Notes under the pieces: model-generated
Database searches by the model: none
What the model was told of the DNA's origin: nothing
What the model saw: only the letters and a program-made list of their open reading frames with translations
Made by a program: the position numbers and the translations under genes
Assembly (NCBI GenBank): GCA_001799675.1
Contig: MGTX01000002.1
Coordinates: 65,878 to 129,877, forward strand
From: Elusimicrobia bacterium GWA2_66_18
Lineage (GTDB): Bacteria > Elusimicrobiota > Elusimicrobia > UBA1565 > UBA9628
Length of the DNA stretch: 64,000 nucleotides
Direction of reading: 5' to 3'
Shown: positions 26,008-33,610 of the stretch, piece after piece
Layout of the letters: the number at the start of each line of letters is the position of its first letter
Position numbering within the stretch: position 1 is the first letter of the stretch

Positions 26008-27771
26008 TCATTCCTTAAGGAGGTCGTCGAGGAGGGCTTCGTCGGCGGCCTTGCTCTTCGATTTGGACCCCGCCTTTGCCGCGCGCTTGGCGGGCGATGG
26101 GTTGGCTGGCTTGGCGGAGCCGTCCGCAGGCGAGCCCTGGGGCGCCATGCTGGGTTCGCCGAGCAGCGAGTCGAGGCTCTCTGCCTGCGTCGGCGGCGGA
26201 GCGGCCGTTTTGGCCTTGACTCTGACGGGCTTAGGCTTTGGGGGAGCCGGGGGCGCTGCGGCCTTGCCGGCGAGCACCGCTTTCGCGGCGGCGTTGCGGC
26301 CGGTCACTCTCTTAGCCGCCAGATCCGCCTCGAACTCGTAGGCCACGGTGGGCGCGCCCAGCGCGGCAGAGCGGGCGAAATAGTTGACCTGGACGCGCCC
26401 GTCCGAGAGGGGCTCGGCCATCCACGGCGAGAGGTTTCCTCCTGCCGGAGCGAGCGTCTCGAGGAGCGTTGAGATCGAGCGGCCGTCCTTGAGCTCCCAG
26501 TGCTTGACGAAATCGATCGCGCTCGGGCGTGGGTCTGAGGCAGGTTCGGGGGCGGGAGCCGGCTCGGGCGCAGACGGAGGCGGAGGCGGGGGCATGGGGG
26601 GCGAGTCTGCCAAGGGGATCGCTTTGTTTTTCATCCCCGGCAGTCGTTCGGAGAAGAAGGCCACCGCAGCCAGGACCGCCAGCCCTAAGACTCCTGCGAT
26701 GAGGAGAGAGTGTTTGCGTCTGGGCGGTGCGGGCTGGGGTGCGGCGGCGTCGTAGACGACGGCCTCGGGCGCCGGCGTCGCGGAGGGCTGTGGGGAGAGG
26801 GGATCGAAGGCGACCATCGCCGCGGGCCCGGGATTCGCCGCGAAGAAGGGCAGAGGCATGGTCTGCTCTAAGGTGGGCAGCTGCGAGAGTTCGGTCACGG
26901 GCGCGGGCGACAAAGACGGCGCGACCGCGGGCATGACCATCTCGGGCGTGGGCGACAAAGACGGCGCGACCGCGGGCATGACCATCTCGGGCGCGGGCGA
27001 CAAAGACGGCGCGACCGCGGGCATGACCATCTCGGGCGCGGGCGAGATCGGCGGCAGCTCTCCCGGATCGGGCAGTCTGGCCGAGGCGGTGACGGACACC
27101 GAGGCGAGGCGGTCGCGCATCTGCGCACGCAGGGACTCGATCTCGCCGGCCAGTTCGGTAAGGGTCGCGCCCTGGAGTTCGACGTCGTGCTCTACGTGCT
27201 TCTCGGCTTCGACGGCCTTGTCGATGATCTCACTGAGACGGCCAACCGCGGTGACGCGCTCCTCGATCTCGGACATCTTGAGCTTGAAGTCCGCTGCTTC
27301 GACCTTCAGGACTTCGGCCTCGCGGCGCCGCAGTTCGGTTTCACACTTGAGCTGGTCGGCCTCGCGCCGCAGTTCGGAGGACTCCTTCCCCTTGCCCGCC
27401 AGTTCCTCGTGGAGGCCTGCCAGTTCGGCGTCCTTGAGGCGCAAGCCCTCCTGGAGCTGGAGTACGACATCCTCCATGAGGGCCATCTTCTCCTGAAGAC
27501 TGCCCAGCACGGCGAGGTCCTTGAGAGTCGGCTCAGGAGGCAGCCCGACCAGGGTCGCGACCGGGTCCTTGGCGCTGTGCGCCTGAGCGGCCCGGACGAG
27601 TGCTACGGAGAGGTCGGGCACCATTCCCGCCCTCTGCCAGTCGCCCATGACCGTACCCTTTCGTCCCTCGGGGCAGACCAGGCTCTCGGCGCTGAAGGAA
27701 GGAAGATGGCTCAAATCCTCTGAATCGTAGGGGCCGAGGACCTGATTGCTCTGGAAGATCCAATATTTCAT
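26008..27771 (-). CDS. GYF_2-type, coiled-coil, single-pass membrane protein
   Basis: 587 aa from ATG 27771. Order: N-terminal GYF_2-like domain (MKYWIFQSNQVLGPYDSEDL and a following W), coiled coil about 90-225, three perfect or near-perfect 15-residue Pro/Ala repeats, a Pro-rich stretch, one membrane helix about 355-375, another Pro-rich stretch, and a C-terminal domain beginning DFVKHWELKDGRSI. A Lys/Ala/Pro-rich region leads to a final acidic ALLDDLLKE. GYF_2 domains often sit in bacterial membrane proteins as peptide-binding modules. No SD precedes the start; a perfect TATAAT lies ten bases upstream, so the mRNA may be leaderless. Confidence 0.75.
   Translation of the reverse strand: MKYWIFQSNQVLGPYDSEDLSHLPSFSAESLVCPEGRKGTVMGDWQRAGMVPDLSVALVRAAQAHSAKDPVATLVGLPPEPTLKDLAVLGSLQEKMALMEDVVLQLQEGLRLKDAELAGLHEELAGKGKESSELRREADQLKCETELRRREAEVLKVEAADFKLKMSEIEERVTAVGRLSEIIDKAVEAEKHVEHDVELQGATLTELAGEIESLRAQMRDRLASVSVTASARLPDPGELPPISPAPEMVMPAVAPSLSPAPEMVMPAVAPSLSPTPEMVMPAVAPSLSPAPVTELSQLPTLEQTMPLPFFAANPGPAAMVAFDPLSPQPSATPAPEAVVYDAAAPQPAPPRRKHSLLIAGVLGLAVLAAVAFFSERLPGMKNKAIPLADSPPMPPPPPPSAPEPAPAPEPASDPRPSAIDFVKHWELKDGRSISTLLETLAPAGGNLSPWMAEPLSDGRVQVNYFARSAALGAPTVAYEFEADLAAKRVTGRNAAAKAVLAGKAAAPPAPPKPKPVRVKAKTAAPPPTQAESLDSLLGEPSMAPQGSPADGSAKPANPSPAKRAAKAGSKSKSKAADEALLDDLLKE
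26901..27045 (-). repeat. 45-bp tandem repeat, three full copies
   Basis: Copies begin at 26901, 26946 and 26991, with a partial fourth from 27036. They differ by one base and encode the 15-residue unit PAPEMVMPAVAPSLS inside the GYF/coiled-coil protein. The near-identity points to recent expansion. Confidence 0.92.
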
Positions 27772-27780
27772 GGCGAGACC

Positions 27781-27786
27781 ATTATA
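27781..27786 (-). promoter_or_regulatory. TATAAT -10 box upstream of the GYF operon
   Basis: Perfect -10 hexamer, preceded by TAT, ten bases before the ATG at 27771. No good -35 at 16-18 bases. The expected transcription start would be about three bases before the ATG. Confidence 0.5.
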
Positions 27787-27861
27787 ATAGGAGGGACGCC
27801 GGATGCCGATGTCATAAATGTTAAGACCCTCCAAAAGAATAGCGGCCCGGAGCGCCCGCGT

Positions 27862-27919
27862 CAAGAGGTATTCAACAAGAGGTATTCATCTTGCGCGGCT
27901 GAGGCGGATTTGCTATAAA
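27862..27919 (+). promoter_or_regulatory. tRNA-Lys promoter with upstream 13-bp direct repeat
   Basis: TTGCGC (27891-27896) and TATAAA (27914-27919) are separated by 17 bases, and the tRNA begins 8 bases after the -10. Just upstream lie two copies of CAAGAGGTATTCA at 27862-27874 and 27876-27888, one helical turn and a bit apart. Confidence 0.75.
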
Positions 27920-27927
27920 TACATAAC

Positions 27928-28001
27928 GGGCCATTAGCTCAATTGGTTAGAGCAGATCCCTCTTAAGGATAAGGTTCTCGGTTCGATTCCGAGATGGCCC
28001 A
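27928..28001 (+). tRNA. tRNA-Lys (CTT)
   Basis: 74-nt cloverleaf: acceptor GGGCCAT/ATGGCCC, D-stem GCTC/GAGC, anticodon loop CTCTTAA with anticodon CTT, and a perfect T-arm CTCGG-TTCGATT-CCGAG. The outermost anticodon-stem pair is mismatched. No encoded CCA. Confidence 0.94.
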
Positions 28002-28021
28002 CACGATCTAGAGACGGATGC

Positions 28022-28051
28022 GGACCGAGAATCCCTCGGTCCTGTTTTATT
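28022..28051 (+). terminator. Hairpin plus T-rich tract between two tRNA genes
   Basis: An 8-bp stem GGACCGAG/CTCGGTCC (28022-28029, 28035-28042) is followed by TGTTTTATT. It looks like a terminator for tRNA-Lys, yet tRNA-Leu starts only four bases later without a visible promoter of its own, so readthrough or processing is possible. Confidence 0.6.
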
Positions 28052-28054
28052 AAG

Positions 28055-28135
28055 GGGCGGGTGGCGGAACGGCAGACGCGCGCGGCTTAGGACCGCGTGC
28101 CGAAAGGCGTGGGGGTTCGAGTCCCCCCCCGCCCA
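28055..28135 (+). tRNA. tRNA-Leu (TAG)
   Basis: 81-nt type II tRNA: acceptor GGGCGGG/CCCGCCC, anticodon stem CGCGG/CCGCG around CTTAGGA (anticodon TAG), long variable arm TGCCGAAAGGCG and T-arm GGGGG-TTCGAGT-CCCCC. No encoded CCA. The gene lies 24 bases before the tig start. Confidence 0.95.
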
Positions 28136-28159
28136 GCCCCTCGCCCCGCCGGAGGCAAC

Positions 28160-29431
28160 ATGGGTCTTTTCTCGCTGAAGTCCGACAAGCCGAAGTTCAA
28201 GAAGCTCAAGGAGGAGGGCTGTGTCGTCACCCTTTCCCTCGAGATCCCGTCTGCCGAGATCGAGGAGCACACGCAGAATGCTCTCGTGCGCGTCCAACAG
28301 CGCGCCCGCCTGCCGGGCTTCCGTCCCGGCAAGGCTCCTCTCGACATGGTCAAACGGCATTTTTCAGGTCACGCGCGCGAGGAGGCCTTGGACGCCGCCA
28401 TCCGCAAACACGTTCCGGTCGCCATCTCGGAACTCAAACTGCGCGTCGTGGAGACCCCGTCGGTCGAGGACGTGAAGTGGGAGGAGGGTGAGCCCCTCAC
28501 CCTCCAGGTCCGCGTCGAGGTGGCCCCCGCTCCGACCGCCAAGGACTATGTCAAGATCCCCGTCGTGCGCAAAACCCACGTCGCCGACGCGCAGACCGTG
28601 GACAAGCGGCTCGAGGATCTGCGCGAGGCGCACGCGCGGCTAGAGGCCGCCAAGGAAGAGACCGTCGGCGCGAGGCACTTCGTTGTCATCGATTTCACGG
28701 CCTCGCGCGACGGCAAGCCATTGCCCAACGCCAAGGGGACTTCGGAACTGGTGGACATGTCGGCCGAGCAGTCGGTCGAGGGCCTGACGAAGGGCGTTCT
28801 AGGCATGAAGCGCGGAGAGACCAAGGTATTCAAGGTCATGCTCGGAGGCAAGGACGCCGACCTTGAGGTTGCGGTCAAGGAGATTAAGGTCAAGATCCTT
28901 CCCGCCGTGGACGCCGAGTTCGCCAAGGATCTGGGCTTTGCGACCGTCGAGGAGATCAAGGCCAAGTTGAAGGAGGTCCTGGACCGAGAGGCCGCCTCGG
29001 CGGCCGACTTCGAGCTGGTCCGCCAGATTGAGGAAGCTCTCGTCAAAGCCAACCAGTTTCCCCTGCCTCCCGCCATGGTCGCGCGCCAACTCGAAGGTAT
29101 GATGGAGCGCATGGGCCGCCAACTCGCAGGTGCGGGCAAACTCCCTCAGAAGACCCTCGCGGACCTGCGCGCCAAACTCCAGCCCAAAGCGGAGGATGAA
29201 GTGCGTCTGGCCTTCGTTCTGAGTGCGGTCGCCGAGAAGGAGAAGATCGAGGTCGCCGACGCCGAACTCGAGGCCGAACTCGAGGCCGGCATCAAGGATG
29301 CCGAGGACGACGCCAAGAAGAAAGAATTGCGCGCCATCTTCGAGAAGCGCAAGGATCAGATCACCCGCATGATCCTTGAGCGCAAGACGATGGCGTTCCT
29401 GAAGGAGAAAGCCGTTTACAAGGACGCGTAA
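28160..29431 (+). CDS. tig: Trigger factor chaperone
   Basis: Ribosome-bound chaperone and prolyl isomerase, 423 aa. The ribosome-docking signature LPGFRPGKAP is present near residue 60, followed by a PPIase-like middle domain (ARHFVVIDFTASRDGKPL) and the long helical C-terminal arms. ATG 28160 has GGAGG four bases upstream; the open frame back to 28097 runs through tRNA-Leu and is rejected. It heads the tig-clpP-lon group. Confidence 0.95.
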   Translation: MGLFSLKSDKPKFKKLKEEGCVVTLSLEIPSAEIEEHTQNALVRVQQRARLPGFRPGKAPLDMVKRHFSGHAREEALDAAIRKHVPVAISELKLRVVETPSVEDVKWEEGEPLTLQVRVEVAPAPTAKDYVKIPVVRKTHVADAQTVDKRLEDLREAHARLEAAKEETVGARHFVVIDFTASRDGKPLPNAKGTSELVDMSAEQSVEGLTKGVLGMKRGETKVFKVMLGGKDADLEVAVKEIKVKILPAVDAEFAKDLGFATVEEIKAKLKEVLDREAASAADFELVRQIEEALVKANQFPLPPAMVARQLEGMMERMGRQLAGAGKLPQKTLADLRAKLQPKAEDEVRLAFVLSAVAEKEKIEVADAELEAELEAGIKDAEDDAKKKELRAIFEKRKDQITRMILERKTMAFLKEKAVYKDA

Positions 29432-29506
29432 GCCTGCCGCCGCGGCGGATGCAAGCGGGCACGGCAGCCTTGAGAGCGTGCCTGCAAAGAGGTATCCTTT
29501 TTTCCA

Positions 29507-30115
29507 ATGCCCTCAATACTTCCCATTGTCCTTGAACGCTGGCCCCACGGCTCGGCCGTCGGCTGCGATATCTTCTCGCGCCTCCTCAAGGATCGGATCA
29601 TCTTCTTCGGAGGCGACGAGGGCGAGGTCACGACGGACTCCGCCAACCTTCTCATCTCCCAGATTCTCTACCTGGACGGCGAGGACCACGAGAAGGACAT
29701 CCATCTCTATATCAACTCCCCCGGCGGCATGGTGAGCGCGGGCTTGGCGGTCTACGACACGATGCAGTTCGTGCGCGCTCCCATCTCGACTCTGTGCATG
29801 GGAATGGCCATGTCCTTCGGCGCGGTCCTGCTCGCGGCCGGCGCCAAGGGCAAACGGCACATCCTGTCCAACGCCCGCGTGATGATCCATCAGCCCCTCA
29901 TCGGCCGCGGCCGGGGCGGGCAGGAGACCGACGTGCGCATCCAGAGCGGGGAGATGACCAAGACCCGCCGGCGCCTCTCGGAGATACTGGCCCTGCACAG
30001 CGGCCAGACCTATGAGAAGGTGGACGCCGACTGCGAACGCAACTTCTATCTTTCCGCTCAAGAGTCCCTGGCCTACGGCCTGGTCGACAAGATCGTGCCC
30101 GCGAGCAAGCCATGA
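29507..30115 (+). CDS. clpP: ClpP peptidase with predicted Ser-His-Asn triad
   Basis: Proteolytic chamber subunit, 202 aa, normal length. The nucleophile Ser103 lies in CMGMAMSFGAVLLAAG and His128 in VMIHQP. Aligning the C-terminal region to B. subtilis ClpP (DTDRDNFKSA against DCERNFYLSA) puts Asn179 where the catalytic Asp172 belongs, as in Listeria ClpP1. There are also two extra residues after the histidine (LIGRGRGG). It is followed at once by lon (ATGA overlap); clpX, which usually sits between, is not in the window. Confidence 0.93.
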   Translation: MPSILPIVLERWPHGSAVGCDIFSRLLKDRIIFFGGDEGEVTTDSANLLISQILYLDGEDHEKDIHLYINSPGGMVSAGLAVYDTMQFVRAPISTLCMGMAMSFGAVLLAAGAKGKRHILSNARVMIHQPLIGRGRGGQETDVRIQSGEMTKTRRRLSEILALHSGQTYEKVDADCERNFYLSAQESLAYGLVDKIVPASKP

Positions 30116-32520
30116 GCGATCCCAGGAAGGCCCCGGCGCGCCTGCCGCTCTTGGCCGTGCGCGACGTCGTCGTCTTCCCGCATATGGTCCTGCCTCTTTC
30201 CGTCGGGCGGCCCAAGTCGGTCAAGGCCATCGAGACCGCGATGCAGAAGCACGACAAGCTCTTGGTCGTAGTCGCCCAGAAAGACGTGGCCGTCGAAGAC
30301 CCCATGCAAGACGACGTCTACCGGATGGGCGTGCTCGTCGAGGTCGTCCAGTACCTCAAGATGCCGGACGGCACCCTCAAGGTCTTCCTTCAGGGCCTGA
30401 GGCGCGCCGCGCTCGGCGAGATGGAGTTCTCCGCCGCCGCCGGGCACTGGTCGGCGCCCCTCTCCTATCCCGAGGATCCCGTCAAGCTCACGTCCGAGAT
30501 CAAGGCCATGATGCGCCACACTCTGGATATCTGCGAGGAGCACGGCAAGCTGACGCGCCGCTCCCCGGCCGAGTTGGCCGCCCTGCCGCAGGTCGAGGAC
30601 CCCTCCGAACTCGCCGACAAGGCGGCCTCCGTGGTCGTCGTCAAGGCCGCCGACCGGCAGTCCCTGCTCGAACTGACGGACCCGAAAGCTCGCCTCGAGA
30701 AGCTGGTCGTGCTGGTCAAGGCGGACATCGAGATCCTGAACCTCGAGAGAAAGATCCACTCCCGGGTCAAGTCGCAGATCGAGAAGACCCAGAAGGAGTA
30801 CTACCTCAACGAGCAGATGAAGGCGATCCAGAAGGAACTGCGCCAGAAGGACGAGTTCGCAGTCGAGATCGAGGAACTCAGGAAGGCCGTCAAGGACGCC
30901 AAGATGCCGGAGACGGCCGAGGCCGCGGCGATGAAGGAGGTCGCGCGCCTGGAGAAGATGATGCCCTTCTCGCCGGAGTCCACCGTCTCGCGGACCTACC
31001 TCGACTGGATGACCCACCTGCCGTGGTCCAAGCGCACGCGCGACGTCATCGACCTCGAGAAGGCGCAGAAGATCCTGGACGAGGACCACTCCGGCCTGCC
31101 CAAGGCCAAGGAGCGCGTCCTGGAGTATCTGGCCGTCACCAAGCTGACCAAGGGCCTGCGCGGCCCCATCCTCTGCTTCGTAGGCCCCCCCGGCGTGGGC
31201 AAGACCTCCCTGGGCAAGTCGATCGCCCGAGCCCTGGGGCGCAAATTCGTGCGCATGTCGCTGGGCGGCGTGCGCGACGAGGCCGAGATCCGGGGGCACC
31301 GCCGCACCTACATAGGATCGCTGCCGGGCCGGCTCATCCAGAACCTGCGAAAGGCCGGAACGCGAAACCCCGTCATCCTGCTCGACGAGGTCGATAAGAT
31401 GGGGATGGACTGGCGAGGAGACCCATCCGCCGCGCTCCTTGAGGTCCTTGACCCCGAGCAGAATTCGACCTTCATGGACCATTATATCGACATCGAGTTC
31501 GACCTCTCGCAGGTGATGTTCATCTGCACCGCCAACGAGCTCGACGCCGTCCCAGGCACGCTGCGCGACCGCCTCGAGATCGTCCGCTTCGGCGGCTACA
31601 CCCCGGCCGAGAAGAAGGCCATCGCCCTCTCGCATCTCCTGCCTAAGGCCCTGGAAGCCCACGGACTCAAGAAGGGGCAGTTCGAGATTTCCGACGCGGC
31701 GCTCGACCGCGTCATCGAGGAGTACACCCGCGAGGCGGGCGTGCGGCATCTCGAGCGCGAAATATCCGCCCTTTGCCGCAAAGCCGCGCGCCGCGTCCTC
31801 GCCGAGAAGGCCGAGAAGGTCCAGGTCGGCGAGACCGACATCCCCAAGATGCTCGGCCCATCCAAGTTCCCGCGTGAGAGAAACTCCCACAACACCGTGG
31901 GCGTCTCCACGGGGTTGGCCTGGACCGAGACCGGCGGTTCGACGCTGGCCATCGAGGCGGTCTCGGTTCACGGACGCGGCGAGGTCAAGATCACCGGTCG
32001 GCTCGGATCGGTCATGACCGAGTCCGCGCAGACGGCCCTCTCCCACGTGAAGTCCGTCGCTCACGAGTTGGGCATCCCGCTAGAAGCCTTCCGCCGACGG
32101 GACTTCCACCTCCATTTCCCCGAGGGCGCGGTCCCCAAGGACGGTCCTTCGGCCGGCATCGCCATCGCCACCGCGCTGGCCAGCCTCCTCAGCGGACGCC
32201 GCGTCGTCGACCTCCTCGCCATGACGGGGGAGATCACCCTGCGCGGGCGAGTGCTGGGCATCGGCGGGTTGAAAGAGAAGGTCCTGGCCGCCGACCGCGA
32301 GGGCATCAAAACGATCCTCTTCCCCGACTCCAACATGGGCGACCTCGAGGAGATTCCCGTCGAGGTCCGCGAGCGCGTCAAGCTCGTGCCGGTCAAGCAT
32401 TTTCGCGAGGTCGCGGCCCTGGCCCTAGCCGCCGCGTCCGAACCGCTCGCCGCGGGCAAGCCCGTGTGGATCGCTCCCGGCGCGCCGTCCGCCGCGCCCA
32501 GCCCTCCGAGGCCCTCATGA
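30112..32520 (+). CDS. lon: ATP-dependent protease Lon
   Basis: 802-aa AAA+ protease for damaged and regulatory proteins, normal length. Order: N-terminal substrate domain ([19 protein letters not shown]), coiled coil ([15 protein letters not shown]), Walker [16 protein letters not shown], Walker [11 protein letters not shown], and the Ser/Lys dyad in [10 protein letters not shown] and [12 protein letters not shown] short Ala/Pro-rich tail follows the protease domain. Starts overlapping clpP and ends overlapping the aminotransferase gene (ATGA each time). Confidence 0.97.
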   Translation: MSDPRKAPARLPLLAVRDVVVFPHMVLPLSVGRPKSVKAIETAMQKHDKLLVVVAQKDVAVEDPMQDDVYRMGVLVEVVQYLKMPDGTLKVFLQGLRRAALGEMEFSAAAGHWSAPLSYPEDPVKLTSEIKAMMRHTLDICEEHGKLTRRSPAELAALPQVEDPSELADKAASVVVVKAADRQSLLELTDPKARLEKLVVLVKADIEILNLERKIHSRVKSQIEKTQKEYYLNEQMKAIQKELRQKDEFAVEIEELRKAVKDAKMPETAEAAAMKEVARLEKMMPFSPESTVSRTYLDWMTHLPWSKRTRDVIDLEKAQKILDEDHSGLPKAKERVLEYLAVTKLTKGLRGPILCFVGPPGVGKTSLGKSIARALGRKFVRMSLGGVRDEAEIRGHRRTYIGSLPGRLIQNLRKAGTRNPVILLDEVDKMGMDWRGDPSAALLEVLDPEQNSTFMDHYIDIEFDLSQVMFICTANELDAVPGTLRDRLEIVRFGGYTPAEKKAIALSHLLPKALEAHGLKKGQFEISDAALDRVIEEYTREAGVRHLEREISALCRKAARRVLAEKAEKVQVGETDIPKMLGPSKFPRERNSHNTVGVSTGLAWTETGGSTLAIEAVSVHGRGEVKITGRLGSVMTESAQTALSHVKSVAHELGIPLEAFRRRDFHLHFPEGAVPKDGPSAGIAIATALASLLSGRRVVDLLAMTGEITLRGRVLGIGGLKEKVLAADREGIKTILFPDSNMGDLEEIPVEVRERVKLVPVKHFREVAALALAAASEPLAAGKPVWIAPGAPSAAPSPPRPS

Positions 32521-33608
32521 GAGATCGAAACATCATGCTCACGCCGGGACCGACCCCCCTGCCCCCGCAGGTGCTTGAGGCGATGTCGCGTCCTCTCTTC
32601 CACCATCGCACGGAGAAGTTCGGACGTCTCTTCGCGCAGGTCATCTCGGACATGAAGTGGGTCTATCGCACCTCGGGCTCGGTGCTGATGATGACCAGCT
32701 CCGGTACCGGGGCCATGGAGTCCGCGGTCGTCAACCTCCTCTCCCCAGGCGACGCGACGCTCGTCTGCACGACGGGCGTCTTCGGCGACCGCTTCGTAGC
32801 CATCCACAAGGCCTACGGGCTCGCCCCGGAGGTACTGCCGTCCGAGTGGGGCCGCGCCGTGGACCCCGACGCTCTGCGCCGGACCCTGAAGGGCAAGCCC
32901 GGACTGAAGGCCGTCTTCTTTCAGCATACGGACACTTCGACGGGAGTGCTCAACGACATCAAGACCCTGGCGAGGATCGTTCGCGAGGAGTCGGGCGCCC
33001 TGGTGGTGGTGGACTCGGTCTCAGGACTGGCCTGCGAGCCTCTGGAGACAGACGCCTGGGGCCTAGACGCTGTTCTCACGGGCTCCCAAAAAGGGCTCAT
33101 GAACGCCCCGGGGCTTGGGTTTGCCGCCGTGGGAGAGCGCGCCCGGAAGGCCAGCGACGAGGCCAAACTGCCGCGCTTCAATTTCGACTGGCGCCTGATG
33201 CAGAAGTCCCTCGCGGATCGAGAGACGCCGTGGACCCCCGCGATCTCCATCGTCGCGGGCCAGGCCGCCGCGCTCCAGCTCCTGCGAGCCGAAGGCATGG
33301 AGAACGTTTGGAAGCGGCACGTCGGCCTGGCCGCCCACGCCCGCAGGCTCCTCCAGGAGAAGTTGGGCCTTCCCTTCTACGCGAAGGACCCCGCGAACAT
33401 CCTGACCGGCGTCGTGTTGCCGCAGGGCGTGGACGGCGTCAAGCTTCTCGCCGACATCCTGCGCGAGGACGGCATCTCCATCGCCGGCGGCCAGCTCGGC
33501 CTCAAGGGGAAAATCTTCCGTCTGGCGCACATGGGCTACATCTCCAAGGCCGACATCGACGCCGGAGTCGACGCCCTGGCGCGGCGCCTCGTCGGCGCCA
33601 AAGCCTGA
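32517..33608 (+). CDS. Class V aminotransferase (serine-pyruvate/alanine-glyoxylate type)
   Basis: PLP enzyme, 363 aa, opening MLTPGPTPLPPQVLEAMSRP, with the cofactor-aspartate region VVVDSVSGLACE and PLP lysine in TGSQKGLMNAPG. This subgroup makes or uses serine, glyoxylate or phosphohydroxypyruvate. Sitting 2 bases before serA, it probably fills the SerC role in serine synthesis (inference). The ATG at 32517 overlaps the lon stop; the longer frame to 32466 lies inside lon. Confidence 0.88.
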   Translation: MRDRNIMLTPGPTPLPPQVLEAMSRPLFHHRTEKFGRLFAQVISDMKWVYRTSGSVLMMTSSGTGAMESAVVNLLSPGDATLVCTTGVFGDRFVAIHKAYGLAPEVLPSEWGRAVDPDALRRTLKGKPGLKAVFFQHTDTSTGVLNDIKTLARIVREESGALVVVDSVSGLACEPLETDAWGLDAVLTGSQKGLMNAPGLGFAAVGERARKASDEAKLPRFNFDWRLMQKSLADRETPWTPAISIVAGQAAALQLLRAEGMENVWKRHVGLAAHARRLLQEKLGLPFYAKDPANILTGVVLPQGVDGVKLLADILREDGISIAGGQLGLKGKIFRLAHMGYISKADIDAGVDALARRLVGAKA

Positions 33609-33610
33609 CC

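Noticed and set aside
26901-27045. Possible CRISPR or minisatellite with spacers
   Set aside because: Copies are directly adjacent without spacers and in frame with the protein.
28097-28159. N-terminal extension of trigger factor through tRNA-Leu
   Set aside because: The frame is merely open across the tRNA; ATG 28160 has its own GGAGG.
29455-29501. Terminator between tig and clpP
   Set aside because: An imperfect hairpin is about ten bases from the T run; too weak to call, and the genes are co-directional.
30073-32064. 663-aa open frame antisense to lon
   Set aside because: Mirror of Lon codons with no recognisable domain; lon itself has all motifs.
32657-33610. N-terminal extension of serA across the aminotransferase gene
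   Set aside because: Shadow composition; ATG 33611 starts a complete SerA domain.
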